Source: Pelomyxa schiedti (taxonomy: Eukaryota; Evosea; Pelobiontida; Pelomyxidae). From it: 40,992 nt of DNA. The notes under the pieces are model-generated. The model was not told where the DNA came from. It did no database searches and saw only the letters and a list, made by a program, of their open reading frames with translations. The DNA lies in contig JAHLWZ010000439.1 in the NCBI GenBank assembly GCA_020536535.1, forward strand, positions 6,514 to 47,505. The letters run 5' to 3'. Shown piece by piece: positions 10,543 to 23,188 of this stretch; the first letter of the stretch is position 1, and each line of letters starts with the position of its first letter. The translations under genes and the position numbers were made by a program.

Positions 10543-11031
10543 ATGGCCACCGAGGCGACACCCGAACCGACATCGACGCGTACGACGACAAGTACTTGCG
10601 GTGACAGCGGGGGTGGTGGTGCGCCCGATTGTTGCAACACCCACCACGGCCCAGGCCAGTCGACAGAAACAACAACAACAACAACGCGGGAAGGTGGCGC
10701 GGTAGGGGGTGGTGGTGGTGGTGGTGGTGAGGGCGGTGGTTCGGGTGGCGGTGGCGCTGTTGTTGCAGTTGTTCCTGCTGAGGAGGAACCTGTGACAAGG
10801 GAAATAACAGCAACCGACCACATCAACAGGCACATGCTGGGTATGCTGTGCGCTTGTAATTGGTTAAACTAACTGGCTAAAACAAACACAGAGCTGTTCA
10901 AGAAGAAACTTGACACACAGGGTGTTGGTTCCGTACTCAGCAGTATGACTCCGACGTCATCTACAACAACTACCACAGCAGAGGCTGATAGCACAACTGA
11001 AGACGCCGAGTGGGATGATGGCGATCCATGA
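10543..11031 (+). CDS. Small acidic/glycine-rich protein of unknown function, 145 aa
   Basis: Two exons (10543-10840, 10892-11031) join in phase 1 across a 51-nt GT-AG intron. The first exon encodes Thr/Ser-rich and poly-Gly disordered sequence. The junction creates the only ordered-looking segment, TDHINRHMLELFKKKLDTQG, an amphipathic helix. The C-terminus is acidic and ends EDAEWDDGDP. This helix plus a short acidic tail is the part worth searching; I do not recognise the family. The upstream MORN-kinase ends 145 nt before, and the decayed F-box scrap lies immediately after the stop codon. Confidence 0.55.
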
Positions 11032-11049
11032 TGCATCACATCAGACAGG

Positions 11050-11121
11050 GCAGTGGGCGCCTCCTTCCACGTCACTAAGAAGAAGCTGTATGCCCAGGCC
11101 ACAAGAATTGAATTAAGATAA
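11050..11121 (+). pseudogene. Inverted remnant of the local F-box family
   Basis: The plus strand reads AVGASFHVTKKKLYAQATRIELR then a stop. Both neighbouring F-box genes, on the opposite strand, contain the same segment: KVGVYFNVSKKKLYAQPTTLAI in one and AIGVYLRAVKKKLYAQHTRLDIE in the other. No other part of the family is visible around it, so this looks like a short leftover of a third copy, inverted relative to the others. Confidence 0.6.
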
Positions 11122-11166
11122 CGGTCATTGTCAACACACCCAAAAAAAAAATGTTGTTGTTACACC

Positions 11167-12498
11167 CTATATCTTTCCCACACTGGCTTGCACGGAGCAG
11201 TAATTCCAGGAACATGGTGGATCATTGATACGGCTTGGTCGATCATCAAAGTCATATTCATCCATGACTGTTACTGTAAGGTCCATCGTTGAAAGTGGCA
11301 TTGGTGAGTCAGGGCCAATGGTCCAGTCACAGTAGATTCGTCGGAGATTCCCGGATGATATCTCTGCAAGGTCCGAGGTGGAGAAGAAAATGTGTTCTAG
11401 TTCCAGTGTGTTGTTGTTGCCACTTCCCCCATAGCTGATTCCTATAGCAAGGGTTGTGGGCTGTGCATACAACTTCTTCTTAGAAACATTGAAATACACT
11501 CCTACTTTCCTTGATTCTTTCTTCACACTGACTCTAACCTGGAAGTCCATGCATGGTGCCACAAGAGTGTCACCTATCACTTTCCACCACTTCATTGCCA
11601 CATCCTGTTGGTGGACTTGTCTTGTGATGGTCATTCTCCGACATCCATAAACTGCTCAAACAGTTATTTCGTTGGGCACATGATGAAAATAGTGTTCTCA
11701 CCTGTGCGAACAACATCCCAAAACAGTAGACATACTGTACGGATGGCAACAACAGATTCTGGAGGCAGATAGGCAACTATCTGGGATAATACCGACATTG
11801 GCAAGTCCAGAATGTGTTTCCCTGATTATACAACCGTAAGTTTTATGGACTAGTACACACACGTTCACACCTCTTATTATGGAGATGCCCTCACATTCAG
11901 TCCGAAACATCTCCAACAAGCGCTCTCTGGGGCAGAAAAGCTGTGCGTTTCAATATGTAAGAGGGGTTTAGTGGGGTGAATTGCAAGAGTATACTCTCTG
12001 TTCTCCGGTGTATCCCGCTGAGTTAAATGTCTTGAGTTTAGTCAATGAACTCTGTCGCCGGCATAGCAACACAGTTAGACCCATGTATCCAGTTTAATTC
12101 GAGAACACACATCCAAATTGGAATGGATTTGAGCTCTCAGTCCCCCAATCCTTGTGTCGAGTATGTCCATCACCTCGCGTCTTATCTGGCTCAGCTTAGC
12201 ATCAAAATCCAACTCTGCCTTCCGAGCATTCTGTTTACAGACAAATACAACCCCAAGCCAGTTAACAAAAGCAAGTCAAGGGCACAAAGGGGCCACAATA
12301 CACCCACTAACTCGAATGTAACTCAGTCACACACACACACACCTCTTCGGCATCAGCAGCAAGCCTTTCAATGTGTACAAGGGCACTCGCTGCAGTGGCA
12401 GACACCAACTCGCTCGGGCTTGGTTTACTTTCACTTGGTGCCGGTGATTGTGGCTGCGATTGTGGGTTTGTCCTCGGCCGCTTGTTTGAGGGCTCCAT
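11167..12498 (-). CDS. F-box protein, paralogue A, 335 aa
   Basis: Six minus-strand exons (12498-12343, 12230-12111, 12051-11995, 11940-11871, 11821-11702, 11651-11167) give 335 residues. The order is: a short Pro/Ser-rich basic start (EPSNKRPRT), helix ERLAADAEE, a coiled coil (AELDFDAKLSQIRREVMD), SSLTKLKTFNSAGYTGEQR, PRERLLEMFRTECEGIS, then the F-box KHILDLPMSVLSQIVAYLPP with TVCLLFWDVV. The C-terminal 160 residues are a beta-rich domain (KWWKVIGDTLVAPCMDFQV, YFNVSKKKLYAQ) with no family I recognise, presumably the substrate-binding part. F-box proteins recruit substrates to SCF (SKP1-cullin1) ubiquitin ligases. The first intron opens with a (GT)n run at 12342 downwards. It is divergent from the metallophosphoesterase gene with only 66 nt between starts. 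Confidence 0.72.
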
Positions 12499-12564
12499 CA
12501 GACTCTTTCTTTTCGTTGACGGTTCCTTGAAAACATCAAAAAAAAAAAACGAACGTTGCGCACG

Positions 12565-14068
12565 ATGGTGACATGTCCGTTGTTTGCACTTGTTTTTGTT
12601 TTTGTCTCTTATTTAAATAATGACTGGTGGTACACAGTGCAAGTGATATCTGACTTTCACTTGGAGTTCCCATTGGGACCTAGCAGATTGCCTCAGGTTC
12701 TGGCTGAGGACTTTCCACCACCACCAACACCAACACCAACAACTTGTCATTCTTCTCCTGCAGAAAATGCAACTGCAACCACAACAACTACTTGCGGCAG
12801 TGGCCACACAACAACTGGCACAAGTGATGTTGCACACACTGAGTCAAGTGGGTCAATAATCCCAGTGCTCAGTGAGAAATTGGTGATTGCCGGAGATATG
12901 GGTAAGTGCTTCAATGGGCCCACATCAGTCAATTAATGGGATAAAACTAAAGCGGGTTGGGGGGAAAAAAGGGTACCCCAGCAAGGAAGGCTGGGTGGAG
13001 TTCATGGAGAATGTCTCCAGGCATTTCCGCCATGTTGTTATGGTTCACGGTAACCACGAGTTTTATTCCGCACCAGGTCCGCTCACCTTCAATTTGCCTT
13101 TCATATGGGCCTTTCAATTTACCCGCCAGTTCAGGTGTCAGTACTACCAACACAAAAACAATTGAATATATTTCCCAGCATTGCACAAGACTTGGCATTC
13201 AGTTTCTGAACCACTCTTCTTACACAATTCAAGGCATGTTTGTTCCGCATTAATTTATTTCGATGTAATGATACAAGTTAAGGAATAAAATTCATTGGTT
13301 GCTCTTTGTGGTCCGTTGTAACACCAGGTTTGAAACAATTTTCTCCCTTAAATCTGTATATTTATTATCGCAGAGGATGCGAAGTCAACAAGCGATTATA
13401 AAGTGATTTGGATCACTGAGGCGAATGGTATGAGCTGGCCTAATTCGGCTGTATTAAATATTGACTAGGCACCAAGAGAAAATGTACAATAGATGATACA
13501 ACAAATTGGTACAGACAAAGCCTTCAATGGCTGAAGCAGGTTGATTAATAGTTACTCGGATTTTAGTAACAACTTTTAGCAAGTAACTAGCAGTGCAGAA
13601 CCAGTAATCATTGTCACACATAATCCACCGTTTCGCGAATCCCACAGTGCGCCTCCCACAGTAACCATATTTTCCTCCATTTCATTCATCTCAAATTCCT
13701 GCAGAGTGAAAACAACCTCCAGTTCGACCCCGAAATAAGGTCACTATTGGCTCCGCCTGTTGTTGGTTGGATCCATGGACACACTGTATGTTGCAATTTC
13801 TTTTCGCCTCTAACTTTACCTAACAGCACTGGAGCGGTGTGTTCACAGTCAATGGAATCAAAATTTGCAGCAACCAGTTGGTTTGTTTCCCTCTCCAAAA
13901 GAAACAGTACAATCCTCATAAAGACTTCCGGCACTCACCACACAACCCACCAACACAAATGCAACACTTTTCTTATAAGTATCACACCAGGGATACTTCA
14001 TGAAATGCCAGCACAAACTTGGCAAGGGAACACGCTTTTCACCCTTCTTCACAGTTTCGTTCCCCTGA
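12565..14068 (+). CDS. Calcineurin-like metallophosphoesterase, 329 aa
   Basis: Ten exons join without a frame error: 12565-12901, 12972-13076, 13135-13233, 13283-13314, 13376-13427, 13469-13539, 13580-13660, 13705-13785, 13827-13880, 13991-14068. All metal-binding motifs of the superfamily are present in order: VISDFHLEF (D-x-H), VIAGDMG (GD), VHGNHEFY (GNHE), VIIVTHNPP (H) and WIHGHTHWSG (GHTH). FIGCSLWS, NDY-like SDYKVIW and a terminal GYFMKC also match the soluble CpdA/YunD-like branch. Enzymes of this fold hydrolyse phosphomono- or diesters with two metal ions; the substrate is unknown. A Thr-rich insert of about 60 residues follows the first motif. Exon 3 appears to end at a GC donor (GCATGT), giving one GC-AG intron. 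The first 30 residues are hydrophobic and might be a signal anchor. Confidence 0.85.
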
Positions 14069-14236
14069 GACACGTTCATCAATAAAAAAAGAACTGTGAA
14101 CTTGTTTTGGATAAGAAAATCCTTTTTTTTGGTGGTGTGCACACACTGATGACACAAAGTGTAAGGGTAGTCATACTGGCAGTTTTGAAAATGAAGTTTC
14201 CTTTCCTGGCTCTTTTTTTGCAGTTTTTGCCACTTT

Positions 14237-15460
14237 TCACGACATTGAGAGACGGCGCTTTGTAGACTTGTGCTCTAACTTGTGGAATCTGACAGTCACA
14301 TCCACAACCTTGCTTGGCATAGGTTCGTCGGCTCTAAGCACAAACCTGCGACCCTTGCCTCTGTTATCACGGACAATCCTTGAGAGCCCAAAGTTGGTGA
14401 TGAAGGCTCGTGCTGGTCCCAGCTGTTTCTTAGTGTTGTTGTCATCGTATGTAACCTCTATGTCTAGACGAGTGTGCTGCGCATACAGTTTCTTCTTAAC
14501 TGCGCGTAGATAAACTCCAATTGCCCTGGCTTTTTTTTCCACCTCCACCTCAACCCGGAAGTCCATGTAGGGTGTGACAATGATGTCACCTCCTATCACT
14601 CTCCAGAAAGTGTGCTCTCCATTCTCTTCGGCCTGAGTTGTGAACGTGATACTTTCACAGGAATAAACTATGATTGTGAGTGAAAACGATAGTAAATTAT
14701 TCAGCAAACCTGCGCAAACAGCTTCCCAAAATCGGTAACATGCAGCACGAGTGGCAAGAATGGACTCGGGCGGCAGATAGCCAATGATTTGTGACAAAAC
14801 CGGGAACGGCACATCCAGAATGTGTTTCCCTTGACAGCGGTGTTAGAAAGATATTGATAGACAATCTAATAATCTCCATCTCACCTCTAAAGATAGATAT
14901 CCCCTCGAATTCAGTTTCCAACATACCCGCCAAACGTTCTCCTGGAAAAATCAGCTGCATGTGAATTGGGTTAAGCCAATGGAGTGAACAACTAACACAC
15001 TCTCTGTTCTCCTGAGTATTCCATTGGCTGTAGTGTCTTGAGTCGCTTCAATGAGCTCTGGCAGCACTATCAGTCAGAGGCAACTGGCATCAATCCGTTT
15101 TATAATGGGTGCATACCACTAAATTGTCGTGTATTTCAGCCTTCAGTTCGTCCACCTTTGCGTCCACCATTGCCATAATGGTACTTCGCAGTTTGCCCAT
15201 ATTATTATCCACATCCAACATTGCATCATTTGCACTCTAGATGCGCGTGACAAGTGCAAAACTCAAAAGGGAAAAAAAAAAAAAAGTCAACTACAAGCAA
15301 CCTTCTCGGCATCCGCGGCCAGCTTTTCGACGTACAGAAATGCCTCCTCGGCTGTCGACAACACCAACTCACTGGCGGCACCAGTGACACAGCCATCGGC
15401 ACCTGTGCTACTTCTGTGAGACGCTGTTTGCGTGCGGCATCTCTTGGGTGACGGTTGCAT
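14237..15460 (-). CDS. F-box protein, paralogue B, 317 aa
   Basis: The exons 15460-15302, 15236-15120, 15057-15001, 14954-14885, 14829-14710 and 14667-14237 reproduce the architecture of paralogue A exon by exon. Three exons have exactly the same lengths (57, 70, 120 nt) and all intron phases agree. Matching blocks are VEKLAADAEK, SSLKRLKTLQPMEYSGEQR, PGERLAGMLETEFEGIS, the F-box KHILDVPFPVLSQIIGYLPP, and FWRVIGGDIIVTPYMDFRV with KKKLYAQHTRL. The tail differs (RRFVLRADEPMPS, ending RRLSMS). The role is as for paralogue A: an adaptor of an SCF-type ligase is expected from the F-box. The two copies diverge throughout the coding region, so the duplication is not recent. Confidence 0.75.
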
Positions 15461-15795
15461 TGTCGGCTATCGCAGTATGCTTTCGGAAACTGGGCGGTAC
15501 AAGTTGGGCCCCAAATTGAAAGACCCAGAAAGGTCAGCCCGATGTATTGATCAAACAGCACTTTCGTCGAAACGAAATTCATACACCCAGCAAAAACCAA
15601 ATAAGCAACACACTACACAACGACGCACCGCCGTATTTGCGACAGTACATGTCGTCTTTGGGATCTACGCAGTTAACCAATGGGTTGTGTCCAATCCTTT
15701 TCCTCTGTTTCGCCTTTTTTTTTTCCCTAACCTTGTTGGTTCTGCAATGTAGGGTAACAGTGAGAAAACCGCTGCAACCGATACCAAACGGCACG
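15461..15795. promoter_or_regulatory. Shared 5' region between F-box B (-) and PP1 (+)
   Basis: The two genes are head-to-head across 335 nt. A plus-strand reading frame runs through part of it but shows no recognisable protein. An upstream exon of the PP1 gene cannot be excluded (an acceptor-like TAG sits near 15752). No core promoter motif was identified. Confidence 0.35.
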
Positions 15796-17697
<1,902 letters not shown>

Positions 17698-17847
17698 TAG
17701 TGCCAACAAACAAATTTGTAAATTATTCTCTATGTCATAAGAAAATAGCCTTTTTGTTGGTCACGTTGTTTTTTTGAACAAAGTACAACCGCAAGACTAG
17801 AGAAGTAAGAAAAATGGATATAGCGAAATATATGAGTCTACCTACAG

Positions 17848-18392
17848 TTATGTTTTGCTTTCGGCCTTGGAAGCTGAAACAGCGGCCAATCGTGCCTCTA
17901 GTTTTGCAATTTGTGCCTTGAGTTCAACAGTTTGTTCCTTGTATGCCTCAATCACTGGTGTTTTGATTGGATTAGAACAAAGAAAAGGAGACCGAATAAG
18001 ATACACTGAAAATATAAGCAAGAAACAAACGAGGACAGAACAAAGTCACATGAGGGGCAGGTATTCAGTTTATTTAATCTCTTATTTTTATATTCGAATA
18101 TCTTACGCGCCGTTCCCCTTATTTATTTAGTGGCAATGTATTCAAAGGTATAAATTAAATAGCGGTAGTACCGTTTTGGAGTGCAGAAAGTGAGTCGGCT
18201 TCGTGTTCCTTTATCTCAGACATTTCGACGATCAGCCGTGCATTCTCAAGCTTCAGGGTTTTGATTTTTTCTTGCTTTCTCTCTAGTTTCTCCTCCACGG
18301 TCTCCTGAGGAACAATTCCGAATGAATAACAGGCACCAATTCAATCAATTTCGAAACGACAATCCAAAAGGTACCGCGTTGTTGCGCATCAT
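17848..18392 (-). CDS. Small coiled-coil protein, about 85 aa
   Basis: Two minus-strand exons are solid: 18304-18172 and 17954-17848 (stop TAA). They encode one continuous charged coiled coil: EEKLERKQEKIKTLKLENAR, EMSEIKEHEADSLSALQN, EAYKEQTVELKAQIAKLEAR, ending SKAESKT. The start is inferred: a mini-exon 18392-18375 (MMRNNA) joins in phase 0 through a GT-AG intron. There is no recognised family; heptads of Leu/Ile/Val support dimerisation only. The gene is divergent from the small gene at 18548. Confidence 0.6.
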
Positions 18393-18547
18393 CTTACAAA
18401 AACCAATAGATCTGAAATCAGTTCCAGGAAATCGATTGTTGCCATCCAAGGAGCATGTATTGGTCGAACACTTGCAGAGCCGTCAGGGCGAGTTCAAGAA
18501 CAAACAACAGCGACTTTTAGCTTTTACAGATAGATTTTCCATTTGCC

Positions 18548-18790
18548 ATGGAAAATGGTTGGAGATTCCTCTACTCCAGAAACCCGCCTTCAGAGGATGT
18601 GCACTTACCCATTTTTCATCACGGCAGATCTGGTTACATTACGCGTAAGTATCTTCGGCTGGTGCTTTTGTCACCTGCCTGTTGCGGATGTTCTCAATGA
18701 AACGGCTTCAAAGGAAGAGCCTTCTCCTTTCGTAATGAGGAAAGCCAGAAGAAAAAGACTGAACTTCCGCCGGTGATCATGGGAAATTGA
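18548..18790 (+). CDS. Small basic protein of unknown function, 57 aa
   Basis: Two exons (18548-18644 and 18714-18790) join in phase 1 across a 69-nt intron with a consensus GTAAGT donor. The product begins MENGWRFLYSRNPPSED, continues LPIFHHGRSGYITR and ends RNEESQKKKTELPPVIMGN. The Trp/Tyr/His/Pro-rich, Cys-free composition recalls short microtubule-associated or ciliary proteins, but no family is recognised. The alternative plus-strand frame through exon 2 gives a less natural product and would need no splice at an excellent donor. Treat it as a probable but unproven gene. Confidence 0.45.
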
Positions 18791-18907
18791 ATGGAACGAA
18801 AGAAAGAATAAAATCCGTTTCCTACACACCCACAAGGATAAAACGCGCACCGCCCTCGCCCCAACAAGGCACAACAACCCCCCACAGCAACACATACCCG
18901 CCCCTAG

Positions 18908-21900
18908 ATGTCTTCTCGACAAAAACGCGGTCGTGAACATGGCAGCAATCACTCGCCATCTCCCCACCCCGCGCAGCCACACCCACACACCGACCAACAT
19001 GATTATGAACGCCCCACTCGTTGCGAGCGCGATGATGCCACAAGCGATGGCTGCGGGCTGTCATTCGACGATGCCATGGACGACGGCGGGCCGCTGGGAG
19101 GCGCCTCGCCCAGGCCGGTGCCCGAGCACCCCTCTGCCGCGTCGTCCACCGCAGCCGCCACCACAGTCACCTCCACAACCACAACCACAACCACCACCAC
19201 TTCATCGTCTTCGCGATCTCTGATGATGCAGATGCAGTCGCACCCGGCGCCCGCGCGCACGCCCCCGCCAATCTCGGCGACCGCGAGCCAGGCCGCGCTG
19301 TGCGCGGCGCCTCTGGCCCTCGCAGCCGTCACCCCCGCCATCTCGTTGTCGCGCCTCATCCCAGCCGCCACCACCCCGGCGCTCCCATCATCACTTCCCA
19401 CAGATGCAACTGCGGACGAAAGCGCAAACGCAACTGAGGACGCTGCTGTGGCTGTAGTAGCAGTAGCAGTAGAAGCACCGCGCTCGACAGGAGGAGGAGG
19501 AGATACCAAGGCCGAGGGTGGTGATGAGGGCGACGCCGTTGCCGTTTTGGAAAGAGGAGGCAACAGCACCGAGCACCACTCCCATAGCCCCAATCACCAC
19601 ACCCACACCCACGACCACGCTCACGACCACCCGCGCCGGCTCCCTGATCGCAGCCACAAACACCACACCGGGCACCATTCTCGCCATGCCGAACCTCACG
19701 GTTATCATCACACACACCGCCACGTGCGCGGCAGGCTCGGCCGCAGCCCCACGCGCCGTCGTGAATGTAGCAGTTCACGCCGCCATCACTGTCATTATCA
19801 CCCTCACCACAATGGTGATCATGATTACAATCAGAGTCGGAAGCAAAGTCGCCACGGTGGCCGCAAGGATCACCATCACCACGATCATGATCGCAATGAG
19901 ACGGCAGAAGAGGAGGAGAATGAGGCCGAAGGAGGATACGGAGGAGTCATGGGAGACATCATGATGGAGATTAGAGCGGCAGCGCCGGCGGCTTCGCCAG
20001 AGCCCGTTGTTGTGGCAGGAGCCAGCGCGGATGTTTCTGCTGAGGTTGTGAAGGTTGCTGATAATGAGGGAACCATTGCGGTCGGGGATTACCCGCTTCC
20101 CACGAGCTTGTGCTACATGAGGTCGCGCGGGGACATTGAGAAGTGCGTCGAGAAGAAGCATGCCAAGTCTTTGTCTTTCAGTGATGTGAAGTATACTGTA
20201 AAGCCTTTTTTGAAGAAGCCTCAGCAGCTGCTCCACGATATTTCCGCACATGTGCCCGCTGGAAGCTTGGTAAGTTCGGTGTTGCATGTTTAATAGTAAG
20301 CCTAATGTACAGTAGATTGCGCTGATGGGACCTAGTGGCGCGGGTAAAACTACCCTTCTGGATATTATCGCCGGCAGAGACAAAGGCGGAAAAGTTGAGG
20401 GTCAAGTCTGGATAGACAATGTGCATCCCACGCTGCAGTATTACAAAGACCATACTGCTTATGTCATGCAGGACAGTGCCTTTATCGGTACTTCGGCTTT
20501 CTTTCCATATTTAAATTCACACCCCACAGGTGAACTGTCTGTTAGAGAGACAATTTTATACAGAATCAAGTTGAAGTGTCCTCATTTACCGAGTTTGGAG
20601 CAAGAAGCCTTAGCTGAAAAGACGATCTGTAATTTCAATCTCACCAAAGTATCACTGAATTCTTTTTTACTTGCTTCTCATCTACGCTTAGTGCAAGGAT
20701 ACAAGAGTTGGTTGTACCGGTAAAAGAGGCATATCTGGCGGTGAGAAGAGGAGATTATCTATCGCTGTTGAAGTCATCTCCGACCCTGAAATCCTTTTCA
20801 TTGATGAAGTAGGTTTTAGTATCATTGACTTCTTTTTAATCATAACTCAGGTCACATCTGGCCTTGATGCCCAGAATGCACTTCAAGTCATGCAATCAGT
20901 GAAGAATTTTTGTTCTACAGGTTGTACGGTCATTTGTACAATACATCAGCCAAGGCCTTCAATATTTTCTATGTTTGACAAGGTTCTTCTCCTCAAGGAT
21001 GGGTATCTTGTCTACTATGGGCCAACCAGGTTTGCCTAGCTTGTTTTTAGCATCTATGCCAAGTTATTTCGCAGTACCGTGCTGGATTTCTTCGAAAAGC
21101 TCGGCTTTTTTGCATTTCCAGAGGATCCACCTGCAGACTTTATTATTGATGTCTTAACAGAAAAACCTTCTTCAGATTTGAGGGTTGGTTCCTAGAAACC
21201 TTTTTTCCACAGTGCACTAAATCATTCATATAGGCTGAAATTACTGGCAAGCTGGCAAAAATGGATTACAACGGGTCCAAGTTTAATGAAGCCTATCGGC
21301 GATCTGAGTGGGTGAAGGACTCCATACTCCCAATAGATATATCTGGTACAAAAATGTATGGCCACTTTCACTGAAACTAATAAACTTCAGATCAATTCAT
21401 GCAGAAAGAAAAGGGACAAACCTTTCAACGCGAATTTGCGGATTGGTGGATAAGGCTTTTCACACTATCTCAAAGGAACTGGGTGGAAAATTCCCGCAAC
21501 TTCATGATTGTGTGGTTGAGGCTCCTCTTTTGCGTAGTATTTGGGGTTGCAATTGGGGGAGTGTGGTTCAATCTGAGCAAAGACCCATCCCAGGCATACC
21601 GTCGTGTTGCCCCACTTTCATTTTTGATGATTGCCTTTTCAATTTTGGTAATACCTTTTCCATTAATATGTCTCTCTAATTTCTTCAGGTTATCCCTGTT
21701 ATGAGTCAGGTTTTGAGTTCGCGGCAAATCTTGTTTCGAGAAAGAGGATTTGGGCTTTACTCATCCTTGACCTTTTATATCGCCTCTGCGGTGCAACATG
21801 TTCCCGTCAATCTTGCTATGACTCTACTCCTTGGTATCCTGCATTTTATGTAAACTATTTTTAATCCCGAAAATAGCCACCCCAGCTTACTGGATGACAT

Positions 21901-22436
21901 TCCATGGAAATGCGGCGCAATTCTTTTTGTTCCTCTTCATCCTGTTTCTGAACTGTGACCAGAGTGGTTGCATATGCAAAATAATTGCTATGTTTTCCAC
22001 AAATATGGTCATGTCCAGTGCACTTTTTGTTGCGCTCTTTTTGATATGCCTACTGTTTTCTGGCGCCCTTATCTACCCTGTAGATGTCAATGAAGTAGTT
22101 GTCCGCCTCAGGTAAGACATAATGTAATACAAATTACCAACACTAAGGCATCTCATAGTTACTTCAACTACGCCGTAGAAGCGCTAGTGAACAATGAATT
22201 CAGATTTGATAATTCAACAACATACCATGCAATACTGGTTTGTACTACCCCCTATTGTTCATTTACTCCCTCTCATTCCTTATATTACATGCATATTAAT
22301 CTCCCTTTTTTTTTTGCAGGAAACGAAAGGATTTAAAGAGTTTTTATGGCAGGACATTGGCATACTCATTGGCCTTGAAATTGTACTCCACATAGCACTT
22401 CTAATTACCACCGCAATTGTAAAGGAGCGCCGATAG
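18908..22436 (+). CDS. ABCG-type half-transporter with long histidine-rich N-terminal extension
   Basis: The first exon, 18908-20269, encodes 454 residues, of which about 410 precede the ABC domain. They include Thr/Ser/Ala-rich disorder and a His-rich block around residues 220-330 with dozens of His, often in HTHDHAHDH-like strings, then an acidic stretch. The transporter proper follows: SLSFSDVKYTVK, Walker A MGPSGAGKTTLL, MQDSAFIGELSVRETI, the ABCG signature ISGGEKRRLSI, Walker B ILFIDEVTSGLDAQN (P of DEPTSGLD replaced by V) and ICTIHQPR. The membrane half comes next (LLFCVVFGVAIGGVWFN, SSLTFYIASAVQHVPVNL, AYWMTF, LFVALFLICLLFSGALI), ending IALLITTAIVKERR. About ten exons. ABCG half-transporters dimerise and export lipids, sterols or drugs. 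The extension could bind metal, an inference from composition only. Confidence 0.88.
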
Positions 22437-22626
22437 CACCATCCTTTATATCAATCAACAACCAGAATACAACAACAACTGTATCATCTTCAATATACAA
22501 CAGCACACCCAACAACACCAACCTACCAACGTACAAACGCCTATTTATTTTTTTTTATTTTCACCACAGTCACCGCATCCAAACCACCAGCACCGATAAT
22601 TTTTGTTGTAAGAAAAAAGTAGAAAC

Positions 22627-23137
22627 ATGGGACGAGTTGCTATTTTTCCGAGCATTCCGTGTCGTCTTTTGTAGAGTTCAACAACGTCACATAAGGGTTT
22701 TCTTCATCTATGAAATATTACACTAGTTTGATATTTAAAAGATTGAGAAGTGACTGACCGCTGGGAGTTCGCTATTAGACAACTTAGTGGAAGAAGCTAC
22801 CAACACTCTTCTGAAGCACTACAATAACAGATTCCAACCTGCTCCACACCAATTTCCAACGCCCTTTTCGGATTATGGGTCCACACCAACAAAAAAATGT
22901 GTGGTGTGCTTAGAGGGTTGGAGAAATTGATAATCACCAAGCCATTGCGAATGATCACCTCTAGTGTACGAACACGAAAAGGAAATGGCTAAATACAGGT
23001 CAGACACTTCAGGTTTGGGTTCACTCAAGGTCACTCAGCCGCCTATTTTTCTAAGCCGACGGAATGTAATACATCATTATGGGTCACCTGGTCATTGCAA
23101 TGATTGTTTCAGTGTAGTAGCAGGCAGAACTTTGTAA
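22627..23137 (+). CDS. Small protein of unknown function, 111 aa
   Basis: Three exons (22627-22658, 22768-22898, 22965-23137) join in phases 2 and 1. The product starts MGRVAIFPSIPSLLDNLV, continues EEATNTLLKHYNNRFQPA, PFSDYGSTPTKKLYEHEKEM and RSDTSGLGSLKVTQPPIFL, and ends NDCFSVVAGRTL. Joining at 22898/22965 creates KKLYEHEKEMAKYR, a natural-looking helix that no single frame gives, which is the main support. No family is recognised. The first intron acceptor (GGGAG) is weak, so the N-terminus may be wrong. It lies 190 nt downstream of the ABCG gene on the same strand. Confidence 0.45.
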
Positions 23138-23188
23138 CGTTAAAATGAATTCAGTACATATATTAACAACATTCATTTGGCATGAAGG

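Noticed and set aside
18322-18547. Plus-strand frame (LKSVPGNRLLPSKEHVLVEH) as an exon of the small gene at 18548
   Set aside because: It would overlap the start exon and first intron of the minus-strand coiled-coil gene, and no phase-consistent splice to 18548 was found. Kept as uncertain.
19003-19593. Minus-strand Ala/Val/Ser-rich frame of 196 codons
   Set aside because: Mirror image of the Thr/Ala/His-rich ABCG leader; the plus strand continues in frame into the ABC domain.
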